Part shown: positions 1-5,945 of the stretch, in pieces
Layout of the letters: each line of letters begins with the position of its first letter
Position numbering within the stretch: the first letter of the stretch is position 1
Origin: a bacterium UBA6025
GTDB lineage: Bacteria > Patescibacteriota > Saccharimonadia > Saccharimonadales > Saccharimonadaceae
Direction: 5' to 3'
Assembly: GCA_002429375.1 (NCBI GenBank)
Contig: DIZP01000037.1
Coordinates: 15,028 to 21,084, forward strand
DNA length: 6,057 nt
Program-made: the position numbers and the translations under genes
Notes under the pieces: generated by a model
What the model was told of the DNA's origin: nothing
What the model saw: only the letters and a program-made list of their open reading frames with translations
Databases searched by the model: none

Positions 1-513
1 CTTTTCATCGGGAGACAAAACTGCGCCCGACTGCGAAACCAGATGCTGTAGCTCTTGGCGGGAGTCGATACTGCGCAGATCGTCCGATGTCTCTTGTGGA
101 ACGCTTCGAAGTAACTTAAGGACGAACGGATGCTTTGCCATGACCGCCAGCAGCGCGGGCTCGAAGCGTTCGTACAATCGTTGCGACTGTCGCTGAATAA
201 TCACCAGGTGAGCGATGGCCCCGTATTCGAGGGCCACGACGAGGCCGACGAGTGTACCGATCAGCCAGCCGAACGTCGCGACGCTCAGCAGGACGGCCAC
301 GACCAGTAAGAGGGCGCTCACGACTCTTTGCAACGAAATGACATCAGGCATCAGCTGATTTCGTCGTGATGCGGCCATCGCTTGACTATCGCCCACCTGA
401 TTGCGGCGCGCCAGCTCGAAGGCGCTCAGTGAGGTTCGAGCTGGCCGTATACCAGACACAATCAGTAATTTCAGAAAGACAACGGCAGTTATGACGACGA
501 GGAAGGTAAACAT
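1..513 (-). CDS. Membrane protein with HlyC/CorC (CNNM)-like linker, N-terminal part (3' end off window)
   Basis: The reading frame is open for 171 codons from ATG 513-511 to base 1, so the C-terminus lies outside. Residues 2-20 form one hydrophobic helix. A basic, polar stretch (21-60) follows, then a hairpin of two hydrophobic helices (about 63-82 and 85-105) and an amphipathic segment (about 110-139). Residues 147-171, with SRQELQHLV and LSPDE, resemble the linker before the paired CBS domains in HlyC/CorC (CNNM) proteins, which act in divalent-cation transport. I infer that CBS domains follow off-window. The membrane part is shorter than a usual DUF21 domain, so this may be a reduced variant or an unrelated membrane protein with a similar linker. 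There is no Shine-Dalgarno sequence before the ATG, and a TACAAT box lies nine bases upstream, so the message may be almost leaderless. The gene is divergent from the DsbA-like gene. The CDS is secure; the family is moderately so. Confidence 0.75.
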   Translation of the reverse strand, partial: MFTFLVVITAVVFLKLLIVSGIRPARTSLSAFELARRNQVGDSQAMAASRRNQLMPDVISLQRVVSALLLVVAVLLSVATFGWLIGTLVGLVVALEYGAIAHLVIIQRQSQRLYERFEPALLAVMAKHPFVLKLLRSVPQETSDDLRSIDSRQELQHLVSQSGAVLSPDEK

Positions 514-522
514 GATAGGTCT

Positions 523-528
523 ATTGTA
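523..528 (-). promoter_or_regulatory. Possible -10 box of the leftward membrane-protein gene
   Basis: Reading the minus strand, TACAAT lies nine bases before the ATG of the leftward gene, which would place transcription start about 2-4 bases before the codon. No good -35 hexamer is found at 16-18 bp. TTGTGC occurs, but 21 bp away. The gene has no Shine-Dalgarno sequence, which fits a nearly leaderless message. Support is weak without the -35. Confidence 0.35.
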
Positions 529-538
529 CATTAGTTGG

Positions 539-556
539 ATTGTGAGCTAGCACAAT
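539..556. promoter_or_regulatory. Inverted repeat between divergent promoters, possible operator
   Basis: ATTGTG (539-544) and CACAAT (551-556) are perfect 6-bp inverted arms around six bases. With its centre, the site reads ATTGTGAGCTAGCACAAT, close to LacI-family operator half-sites (ATTGTGAGC). It overlaps the -35 of the rightward DsbA-like gene and lies just upstream of the leftward gene's -10, so a bound protein could affect both. No cognate regulator is in the window, so the operator role is inference. Confidence 0.4.
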
Positions 557-569
557 TATTTGCTACAAT
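540..569 (+). promoter_or_regulatory. Promoter of the DsbA-like gene (extended -10)
   Basis: An extended -10, TGC followed by TACAAT (564-569), lies 18 bp after a weaker -35, TTGTGA (540-545, 4 of 6 matches to TTGACA). The predicted start near 576 leaves a leader of about 20 bases containing the ribosome-binding site GAGGAG (585-590). Confidence 0.6.
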
Positions 570-596
570 TACTATAGCAATAATGAGGAGTATCAG

Positions 597-1304
597 GTGA
601 GTAAAAAAACATGGATTATATTTGTAGTTATCGTGATTGGACTGTTGGGTGCGCTTGTCGTATTGGGGCGTAACGCAAATCCCAAAGTCGACGTCAATAC
701 AATCGACGCCAATACCGTTCAACCAGCCTCGGCAGCCAATGGAAATATTGCTGATCACGTTTTCGGTAAAGCCGACAGCAAAGTGCTACTGATTGAGTAT
801 GGTGATTTTCAGTGTCCAGGTTGTGGCACCGTGCACCCGCGCATTAAAACGATTACCGAAGCCTACAAAGCCGATCTCGGATTCATATTCCGTAACTTCC
901 CTCTGACTGCCATCCACCCGAATGGCAAGGCAGCCGCTGGGGTAGTCGAAGCAGCCGGCCTGCAAGGCAAGTATTGGGAAATGCACAACACGGTCTACGA
1001 GACCCAAAAAGCATGGGAAAACCTTTCCGGAGATGCCCGCACCGCCACGTTCGTCAGTTACGCCGGAATCCTTGGACTTGACATCACAAAATTCAAGACC
1101 AACCTCGCCGATGATGCTCTCAACAAGAAAATCTCGTTCGACCAAGCAATCGCCAACAAATTAGGTGTTAACGCCACGCCGACCTTCTACTTGAACGGAG
1201 TTAAACTAACCAGCGACATCTGGGGAGATGATGCAAAGCTTACAGCCGCTATCAACAGTGAGTTTAAAAAAGCCGGCATCACGCCGCACATCACCACCAA
1301 GTAG
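597..1304 (+). CDS. Membrane-anchored DsbA-family thiol:disulfide oxidoreductase
   Basis: The 235-residue protein starts at GTG 597, chosen because GAGGAG (585-590) lies six bases upstream and the residues after it give a short basic start (MSKK) and one hydrophobic helix (about 5-24). That helix is a signal anchor or uncleaved signal. A polar linker (25-52) leads into a thioredoxin-fold domain. Visible DsbA/BdbD-type marks are the beta strand VLLIEYGDFQ, the redox motif CPGC (Cys73, Cys76), the RNFPL strand (99-103) and the cis-proline loop NATPTF (Pro195). The helical insert (about 105-180) is of usual length. It should act outside the membrane, oxidising or shuffling disulfides in exported proteins. 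A VKOR- or DsbB-type partner is not in the window. The gene is monocistronic: its own promoter lies upstream and a strong terminator follows. Fold and motif are clear; whether it is an oxidase or isomerase is not. Confidence 0.93.
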   Translation: MSKKTWIIFVVIVIGLLGALVVLGRNANPKVDVNTIDANTVQPASAANGNIADHVFGKADSKVLLIEYGDFQCPGCGTVHPRIKTITEAYKADLGFIFRNFPLTAIHPNGKAAAGVVEAAGLQGKYWEMHNTVYETQKAWENLSGDARTATFVSYAGILGLDITKFKTNLADDALNKKISFDQAIANKLGVNATPTFYLNGVKLTSDIWGDDAKLTAAINSEFKKAGITPHITTK

Positions 1305-1322
1305 ACAACCTAACAAAAAGCA

Positions 1323-1357
1323 AAAACACCCCGGTGCCTTGGGGTGTTTTCTTTTTT
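1323..1357. terminator. Strong Rho-independent terminator, probably bidirectional
   Basis: AAAACACCCC (1323-1332) and GGGGTGTTTT (1341-1350) form a perfect 10-bp stem around an 8-base loop, followed by CTTTTTT (1351-1357), 18 bases after the DsbA-like stop codon. Read on the minus strand, the same stem is followed by TTTTT, GC and TTTTT (down to 1315). It can therefore also end leftward transcripts from the 1402-1605 region. Confidence 0.9.
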
Positions 1358-1401
1358 GGGTGAAGTCTCGAGGAGAGACTTGGATTTGAATCTAAATGAT
1401 T

Positions 1402-1494
1402 CTACTGTGCAATATACAGTTGCCATTCGGCAGGCACCACATCCACGGCTATCATTTTGCGTCTTGACGACACAAATTCGACGGCTATTGGCAT
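1402..1494 (-). CDS. Candidate small protein, 30 codons (or 55 codons from GTG 1569)
   Basis: I do not recognise this gene. The ATG at 1494-1492 is preceded by AAGGAG (1510-1505 on the minus strand) at a 10-base spacing, a little long. The product is 30 residues: MPIAVEFVSS, then RRKMIAVDVV, then PAEWQLYIAQ. It is mixed in charge, with no membrane helix and no cysteine. An in-frame GTG at 1569 would give 55 residues. That GTG lies seven bases after the -10 of a strong promoter, the same distance seen at purA, so a leaderless start is equally possible. The longest open frame starts at a TTG inside the -35 and is excluded because it would not be transcribed. The frame ends at TAG 1404-1402, followed by hairpins and the shared terminator. 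The promoter and Shine-Dalgarno sequence support it; short length and lack of a known family count against it. The transcript could be non-coding. Confidence 0.35.
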   Translation of the reverse strand: MPIAVEFVSSRRKMIAVDVVPAEWQLYIAQ

Positions 1495-1576
1495 GTGATC
1501 TATACTCCTTGTACTATGTACAGCCTCACGCGCTTCGACCTTTAAAAATGTAGTGTTGGCGCAAGGCACATCATTT

Positions 1577-1605
1577 ATAGTACCAAACGTACACCTGCAC
1601 GTCAA
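1577..1605 (-). promoter_or_regulatory. Strong promoter facing left in the 1358-1717 gap
   Basis: On the minus strand, TTGACG (1605-1600) and TACTAT (1582-1577) are 17 bp apart, with TGG directly before the -10 (extended -10). This is among the best sigma-70-type promoters in the window, although no conventional gene follows. The predicted start is near 1571, just downstream of the convergent MFS terminator. It would drive the candidate small-protein or RNA unit. Confidence 0.65.
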
Positions 1606-1717
1606 GACTGCGCTATATTCATAACGCTATTGGTTATATCTTAGAACACTTTCAGCACTGGCGCAAGTGTATTTACCCATAAAGTAGTTAAAATGTAAAA
1701 AGTACAATGTCCAGACC

Positions 1718-1750
1718 AAAAAACACTCCGATTAGCCCCGTGAACCGAGT
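1718..1750 (-). terminator. Probable terminator of the abrB-type/MFS operon
   Basis: In the minus-strand RNA, ACUC-GGUU pairs with AAUC-G-GAGU (8 bp including one G-U pair, one bulged G) around a 9-base loop. G and six U (1723-1718) follow. The stem begins directly after the MFS stop codon. An alternative, longer hairpin (CCCCG with CGGGG) overlaps the stop but lies farther from the U tract. Confidence 0.55.
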
Positions 1751-3438
1751 TACAGCTCACCGGGGGTTTCAGTCGGCTTGGCACTTCTGAGGGTTCGTTC
1801 TTGTAGAGCAAAGACCCCTATCGTGGCCGTTATCATCAAGCCCGCTGCCACCAAAAAGATTTGTTGCAAACTGGCGCTAAAGGCATGGGTCACGGTACTG
1901 GCGAACTGATCTTGCTGGGTCTTAAACTGTTTTTCGACACCCGTCCGAGCAGGTTCGGGTATCCGAGCAAAGCTTTTTTGGGCCGAACTGGTTATCAGGC
2001 CTTTCGCGTCCGGCATATTGAGGCTCAAGATAGTATTGGCGTCGTTCAGGTCACCTATTTTTGAAACCGCCGGACTTTTCTTTAACGTCTGTAGATAAGC
2101 GCTTTGCTGAATGTCGCCAAGATGCGTCACAATACCAGACGTCAACATCGCACCGAACACCGCGATACCGATAGTCGAACCAAGGCTGCGAAACAACTGG
2201 CTGGAACTTGTCGCTGCACCCAGTTCGCTCTGCTCAAACTCGTTCTGGACCGCCAAATTAATAACCGGCATGGCCACACCCATCCCCAGGCCAAGAGCAA
2301 TCATTATCATCGCCTCATAACCATAGCCACTTTCTGGCGTCAAGGTCGACAAGAAGAACATCGCGATTGTCGCCACGATAAAACCGACTTGCATAAAAAT
2401 CTTGTAGCGACCAATCCGTGAAATAATCTGGCCCGCCCCAACGCTCGATACCATAATACCCCCCACCATCGGCAACAGCATCAATCCTGACTGAGTCGGG
2501 GTGGCCCCGAAGACTTGTTGATTGAACTGAGTCAGATACAGAATCGAACCCATAAAGGCCGAACCAAATAGCATGGCGACGCCCATAATCAGCACAAAGT
2601 TCCGATTCTTGAAAAAGAGCGGTGGCAGGATTGGCTGCTTGGCCCTTCTTTCAACCAGCACGAACAGAACCACGAGGACGGCCACAAAGCCAAACATAAT
2701 CGTTTTTAACGTCCCGACCGTCATGCCCGTCGAGCTCAAGAAGCCGGCAAAAATGGTATCCGTATTGTCGACGGCAAATATCAATGTCGCCAGCGCTAGA
2801 GCGATAATAGACGCGCCCAGATAGTCAATCGAGGGTTTGGTCGCATGCCGGAAGGTTGGTGAATACATCGAGATGAGGATGAAGGCAACGACGCCGACCG
2901 GTACGTTGATAAAAAACGTCCAACGCCAATCGGTGACCAGTCCAACGATATGTTGGCCGTCAGTTAACCAGCCGCCTAGTAGTGGTCCCACAACCGAGCT
3001 GAGACCAAAAACGGCCCCGATTAGCCCCTGCCACTTACCGCGCTCGCGGGCGGCGAACAAGTCACCAACAATAGTGAAGGCGTTGGCTGTGATAATACCG
3101 CCACCGATACCCTGCAAGGCGCGCCACAGGATCAACTCGGTGATATTACCGCTCAACCCACTGGAGAGCGAACCGATCGTAAAGACGGCCACTCCGATGA
3201 GTAGCATGATACGCCGACCGAAGAGGTCGGACAGTTTTCCGGCAATCGGTACCGTGATGGTCGTTGTCACCAGATAAGCCGTCACTACCCAGCTGAGCGA
3301 GTCAAAGGCATTAAATTGCTCGACAATCTTGCCGAGAGCGGTAGCGATAATCGTCTGGTCGAGCGCCACTAAAAACAGGCTCGCCATAACCGATATCATG
3401 ATGATTAATTTGTTGCGGAGCGTCAGATGGTGATGCAT
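1750..3438 (-). CDS. MFS efflux transporter, DHA2 (EmrB/QacA) type, 14 helices
   Basis: The 562-residue protein shows about 14 hydrophobic segments (near 11-33, 49-67, 77-96, 101-123, 137-157, 172-192, 204-224, 243-262, 281-302, 314-334, 345-365, 374-396, 415-436 and 522-545). Family motifs are in order: the helix 1 acidic motif LDQTIIATAL (Asp27), motif A GKLSDLFGRR (67-76), motif B with WRALQGIGGG (Arg106) and antiporter motif C with VVGPLLGGWLTD (149-160). These are typical of proton-driven drug/H+ antiporters. The long polar loop between helices 13 and 14 (about 440-520) is common in DHA2 proteins and should face outward. The substrate cannot be read from sequence. The ATG at 3438 lies five bases after the stop codon of the AbrB-type gene and has no Shine-Dalgarno sequence, so it is likely translated by coupling. 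It is co-transcribed with that regulator and ends at a probable terminator. MHHH at the start is native context, not evidence of a tag. Confidence 0.95.
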   Translation of the reverse strand: MHHHLTLRNKLIIMISVMASLFLVALDQTIIATALGKIVEQFNAFDSLSWVVTAYLVTTTITVPIAGKLSDLFGRRIMLLIGVAVFTIGSLSSGLSGNITELILWRALQGIGGGIITANAFTIVGDLFAARERGKWQGLIGAVFGLSSVVGPLLGGWLTDGQHIVGLVTDWRWTFFINVPVGVVAFILISMYSPTFRHATKPSIDYLGASIIALALATLIFAVDNTDTIFAGFLSSTGMTVGTLKTIMFGFVAVLVVLFVLVERRAKQPILPPLFFKNRNFVLIMGVAMLFGSAFMGSILYLTQFNQQVFGATPTQSGLMLLPMVGGIMVSSVGAGQIISRIGRYKIFMQVGFIVATIAMFFLSTLTPESGYGYEAMIMIALGLGMGVAMPVINLAVQNEFEQSELGAATSSSQLFRSLGSTIGIAVFGAMLTSGIVTHLGDIQQSAYLQTLKKSPAVSKIGDLNDANTILSLNMPDAKGLITSSAQKSFARIPEPARTGVEKQFKTQQDQFASTVTHAFSASLQQIFLVAAGLMITATIGVFALQERTLRSAKPTETPGEL

Positions 3439-3443
3439 ATTTG

Positions 3444-3683
3444 TTAGTTTTTTTCTTTCGTATTTTTTAAAGCTTTAAAGTTTTCGAGTTGGAGGTTGGT
3501 TTGTTCAATAAAATGTTCGAGCGTCTCCTCTTTTAACAGTCCAATCACCCCTTTGCGAGGCGAACCGACAACGTAGAGTCTATCACCAGCGTGAATATTA
3601 AGTTCTTCCCGGGCATCGGCCGGAATAACTATCTGACCTTTTGTACCAACCGTCGCGGTACCATAGAGTTTTTTTCCGTGCAT
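3444..3683 (-). CDS. AbrB/MazE/SpoVT-type DNA-binding regulator
   Basis: The 79-residue protein carries one SpoVT-AbrB swapped-hairpin domain (about 7-50). It has the hallmark run TVGTKGQIVIPADAREELNI and then GDRLYVVG, followed by a basic and acidic helical tail (52-79). Such domains dimerise and bind promoter DNA; some are antitoxins (MazE-like). No toxin gene is adjacent: the next gene, five bases downstream, is the MFS transporter. A local, probably autoregulatory repressor of the transporter is therefore the best inference. The ATG at 3683 is supported by AAGGAAAGG ending eight bases upstream and by a strong promoter with a perfect direct repeat (3728-3736 and 3746-3754). That repeat is a plausible binding site. 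The domain call is firm; the regulatory target is inferred from position. Confidence 0.9.
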   Translation of the reverse strand: MHGKKLYGTATVGTKGQIVIPADAREELNIHAGDRLYVVGSPRKGVIGLLKEETLEHFIEQTNLQLENFKALKNTKEKN

Positions 3684-3718
3684 ATTACAAGCCTTTCCTT
3701 TTATACAATCAACTATTT

Positions 3719-3748
3719 AGTATAGGGCAAGTATGAAAAGTGTGTCAA
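3719..3748 (-). promoter_or_regulatory. Promoter of the AbrB-type/MFS operon
   Basis: On the minus strand, TTGACA (3748-3743), a perfect -35, is 18 bp from TATACT (3724-3719), a near-perfect -10. Transcription should start near 3713, leaving a leader of about 30 bases with the Shine-Dalgarno-like AAGGAAAGG (3700-3692). Confidence 0.85.
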
Positions 3749-3754
3749 GTATGA
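3728..3754. repeat. Perfect 9-bp direct repeat CAAGTATGA, likely operator
   Basis: CAAGTATGA occurs at 3728-3736 and 3746-3754, 18 bp start to start. One copy overlaps the -35 and the other lies in the spacer of the operon promoter. The core AGTAT occurs a third time over the -10 (3719-3723). A protein bound here would block RNA polymerase. The adjacent AbrB-type protein is the obvious candidate, by inference. Confidence 0.6.
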
Positions 3755-3806
3755 GAACAGCATTACCTTGGCCTGCAAGCCGGGCGCTTCTAATTGTGAT
3801 TCTGGT

Positions 3807-4613
3807 CTAGGTCAGCAAGATTGGGTCAATCGTAGCAAAAATTTCTTTCAAAACTGCCACAATCGCGGGATTGCCGATAATCACGGCGTTTTCCGTAAAC
3901 TTAGCCGGCGTGCCGTCGAGTTTACAGAACTCGCCACCAGCTTCGGTAACCAGTAAGAACGCGGCGGCGTTATCCCATGGTTTTAGTCCATTGTGGTGAA
4001 GTGCATCGATTCGTCCACAGGCAATCCAGGCCATGACCAATACCGCACTACCCGGACAGCTCGTCCATGGCAACACGCCCGTTTGCTCATAGATTTGAAG
4101 GTGGCGGTGCAAGTTAGCCGCCAACGCCGCGTCGTTGTAGCCATTGCTAATCGCGACACTGGCACCGGCGACTTCACTCTGCGAGCTGACGTGAATGGCT
4201 TCACCGTTTCGAAATGCACCCATCCCTTTTTCGGCCGTATACATCTCGTCCTTGTATGAGTCGTAAATAACGCCTCTGATCGGTAAGCCATTCTCGATAT
4301 AGCCAATCGAAATAGCCGATTCCTTCATACCCCGCTTGAAGTTATACGTCCCATCGATTGGGTCGAGTACATAACCGGTAAAATCAGTTGCGTACATCGC
4401 GGCGCGCTCTTCCTCCGGGTCTTCTTCCGACAGAACAACGGCATTTGGTTCAATTTCGAGTAATTTATCACGTAAAATAGCCTGTGACTTGATGTCTGCT
4501 ACGGTCACAAAATCTTTGGTATTTGATTTATCAGTGCTTTCGATGTCTGATGACCCGAGCATAAACTGACCCGCTTCGCGGGCGATGGTGGTCATTGAAA
4601 GGAGTGTATTCAT
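3807..4613 (-). CDS. Inositol-monophosphatase-family phosphatase
   Basis: The 268-residue protein is of usual family length and shows the Mg-dependent phosphatase signature in order: the DFVTVAD segment (34-40), the acidic LSEED metal-binding motif (61-65), LDPIDGTYNF (83-92, with Asp84 and Asp87), a GSA motif (188-190) and CGRIDA, then KPWDNAAAF (Asp214) and EAGG. All metal ligands expected from human IMPA1 have counterparts. Family members cleave inositol phosphates, fructose 1,6-bisphosphate, 3'-phosphoadenosine 5'-phosphate or NADP. The sequence alone does not say which. It sits five bases after the purA stop codon without a Shine-Dalgarno sequence, so it is co-transcribed and probably translationally coupled. 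Met7 is an alternative start, also without a Shine-Dalgarno sequence. No convincing terminator follows; a weak 4-bp hairpin at about 3770-3781 lacks a U tract, so transcription may continue into the AbrB-type operon. Confidence 0.92.
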   Translation of the reverse strand: MNTLLSMTTIAREAGQFMLGSSDIESTDKSNTKDFVTVADIKSQAILRDKLLEIEPNAVVLSEEDPEEERAAMYATDFTGYVLDPIDGTYNFKRGMKESAISIGYIENGLPIRGVIYDSYKDEMYTAEKGMGAFRNGEAIHVSSQSEVAGASVAISNGYNDAALAANLHRHLQIYEQTGVLPWTSCPGSAVLVMAWIACGRIDALHHNGLKPWDNAAAFLLVTEAGGEFCKLDGTPAKFTENAVIIGNPAIVAVLKEIFATIDPILLT

Positions 4614-4618
4614 GGGTC

Positions 4619-5938
4619 TTAGTCTAGCACATCGCGAACGATGACTTGATCGCGTCTCGGGCCAACGCCAATCAGAGAAATAGGGACTTTGGTGATGCCT
4701 TCAATAAACGTAATGTAATCCTGAGCGGCCTGAGGTAAATCGTCAAATTGGCGAACCTCCTGGATATCCTCTTGCCAGGTCGGCAACGATTCGTAAATAG
4801 GCGTGACCTGCTCTAATTTATAAGCCGCGTCGGGCGCAATCTCAATCCGGCCGCCATTCAGCGCATAGGCTACGCAAATCTTTACCTCGTCACCGTAGCG
4901 ATGGACCCAGTCAAGTTTGGTGAGCGCCATATCTTGCTGCCCGTCTATACCATTGACCATTTGGGACCGGCGAATTTGCGGCAAATCGAGGTGGCCGAGG
5001 CGACGTATCCGACCAGTTGTCGTACCCTTTTCGGCATCAATCGTCGTCATATCACCATGTAGACGCTTCAATTGCTCGACGTCGGTAATTTCAGTCACAA
5101 ACGGACCACCCCCGACGTGCGACGGTATAGCCTTGGCGATGCCAGTCACTTGGCCGATAAAAGCCGGGGCGACACCAAGTCCCGTACAAACACCCCCCGA
5201 GGTCGTCGACGAAGACGTCGTGAAGGGATACATGCCGTGATCAACATCAAGCCAGAACGCTTGCGCGCCTTCAGCCAAAACCCGCGCCGGCTCATCGGCC
5301 CGTAACTGCTGGTTCAGATACAAGACGGTATCAGTCACAAACTCGCAAACACGTTTGGCATGTTCAATATAGTCTTTTGCGACGGCAGCTTCATCAATCG
5401 GTTCGAGCCCGGCTTCTTCCCGTAACGGTCTTTGAGCCATCAGACCTTCAAAGACGATGCCTAACAAACCCTCTGGGTCATCGCTGATTAACTCGACGCG
5501 GATCCCCGCCCGCATCGCTTTGTCCGACGCCACCTGCGCAATGCCGGCCTTGGTGCTTCCTTGGCGTCCTTTACTCAGTTCCCTAATTTGATCGTCATAA
5601 ATATGATGGGGTAAAATCAAGTGAGCTGCCGAACTGAGCATTAGATTCTTGCGACTGACTTCAATGCCTTTAGCCCGAATATCATCGATTTCTTCGACAA
5701 GTTTTATCGGGTTAACCAGTGTGCCGTTGCCGATGACGTTCATAATATCCGGGTGCGCAATCCCCGAGGGTACCAAATGAAGAGCGAGGTCTCGTCCGTC
5801 CGGTAGTACAACGGTGTGTCCAGCATTGTTCCCACCGTTGAAGCGAGCCACGATATCATGCGTTTCAGTCAGCATATCGACAAAGCGTCCCTTGCCCTCA
5901 TCACCCCGCTGTAAACCAACAATCACATCAACTGACAT
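4619..5938 (-). CDS. purA: Adenylosuccinate synthetase
   Basis: PurA joins IMP and aspartate using GTP, the first committed step to AMP. The 439-residue frame from ATG 5938 matches the family length (E. coli about 432). The start is chosen because MSVDVIVGLQ aligns with the family N-terminus. An upstream in-frame GTG (5974) lies inside a hairpin and before the promoter -10. Visible motifs are the phosphate loop GDEGKG (12-17, catalytic Asp13 and Lys16), NNAGHT (His41), T129 and R143 for IMP, EGAQ and DVDHGMYPFTTSSSTT (about 223-246), TTTGRIRR (307-313) and LTKLD (339-343). It departs from canonical enzymes in the IMP loop (127-140): the usual GTTGRGIGPAYxDK is GSTKAGIAQVASDK here. It also departs in the phosphate loop, where the usual Trp before GDEGKG is Arg11. 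The key catalytic residues are kept, so it is probably active. It is the first gene of a unit with the phosphatase. Confidence 0.96.
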   Translation of the reverse strand: MSVDVIVGLQRGDEGKGRFVDMLTETHDIVARFNGGNNAGHTVVLPDGRDLALHLVPSGIAHPDIMNVIGNGTLVNPIKLVEEIDDIRAKGIEVSRKNLMLSSAAHLILPHHIYDDQIRELSKGRQGSTKAGIAQVASDKAMRAGIRVELISDDPEGLLGIVFEGLMAQRPLREEAGLEPIDEAAVAKDYIEHAKRVCEFVTDTVLYLNQQLRADEPARVLAEGAQAFWLDVDHGMYPFTTSSSTTSGGVCTGLGVAPAFIGQVTGIAKAIPSHVGGGPFVTEITDVEQLKRLHGDMTTIDAEKGTTTGRIRRLGHLDLPQIRRSQMVNGIDGQQDMALTKLDWVHRYGDEVKICVAYALNGGRIEIAPDAAYKLEQVTPIYESLPTWQEDIQEVRQFDDLPQAAQDYITFIEGITKVPISLIGVGPRRDQVIVRDVLD

Positions 5939-5945
5939 ATCTATA

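Larger units (their letters stand above)
1315..1571 (-). ncRNA. Predicted structured small transcript (sRNA or small-protein mRNA)
   Basis: A promoter predicts a start near 1571 and the bidirectional terminator predicts an end near 1315, giving about 255 bases. In the minus-strand RNA, GCCU/GCGC (1567-1559) can pair with GCGC/AGGC (1533-1523) across a 1x3 internal loop. UGUAC-AUA-GUACA (1522-1510) sits just before the AAGGAG. GAAUC-AUUUA-GAUUC (1402-1388) starts in the TAG stop codon. AAGUCUC-UCCUC-GAGACUU (1381-1363) is a perfect 7-bp stem, and the 10-bp terminator stem closes the unit. It matches no RNA class I recognise (not tRNA, rRNA or an obvious tmRNA or RNase P RNA). Structure is by eye only. 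Confidence 0.35.

Noticed and set aside
1488..1517. Plus-strand promoter-like pair TTGGCA-N18-TACTAT
   Set aside because: The hexamers fit moderately, but no ORF, Shine-Dalgarno sequence or terminator follows before the convergent MFS gene. The -10 also falls in the TGTAC palindrome, so it may be coincidence.
1344..1553. 69-codon plus-strand ORF after the DsbA-like gene
   Set aside because: It begins inside the terminator, has no ribosome-binding site, no recognisable domain, and overlaps the better-supported minus-strand unit.
1557..1667. Direct repeat TGGCGCAAG at 1557-1565 and 1659-1667
   Set aside because: Nine bases 102 bp apart is not surprising in a gap of this size, and no matching flanks or target duplications suggest a mobile element.
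1621..1670. Small inverted repeats ATAAC/GTTAT and ACACTT/AAGTGT upstream of the orphan promoter
   Set aside because: Stems of 5-6 bp with loops of 7 or more bases, in AT-rich sequence and without a U tract; too weak to call an operator or terminator.
3766..3785. Hairpin after the phosphatase as a terminator
   Set aside because: Only about four base pairs (GGCU/GGCC with a UGCA loop) and no U tract on the minus strand.
5196..5222. Repeated GTCGTCGACGAAGACGTCGT pattern in purA
   Set aside because: It is explained by Ser/Thr codons of the conserved TTSSSTTSGG segment of PurA, not an independent element.
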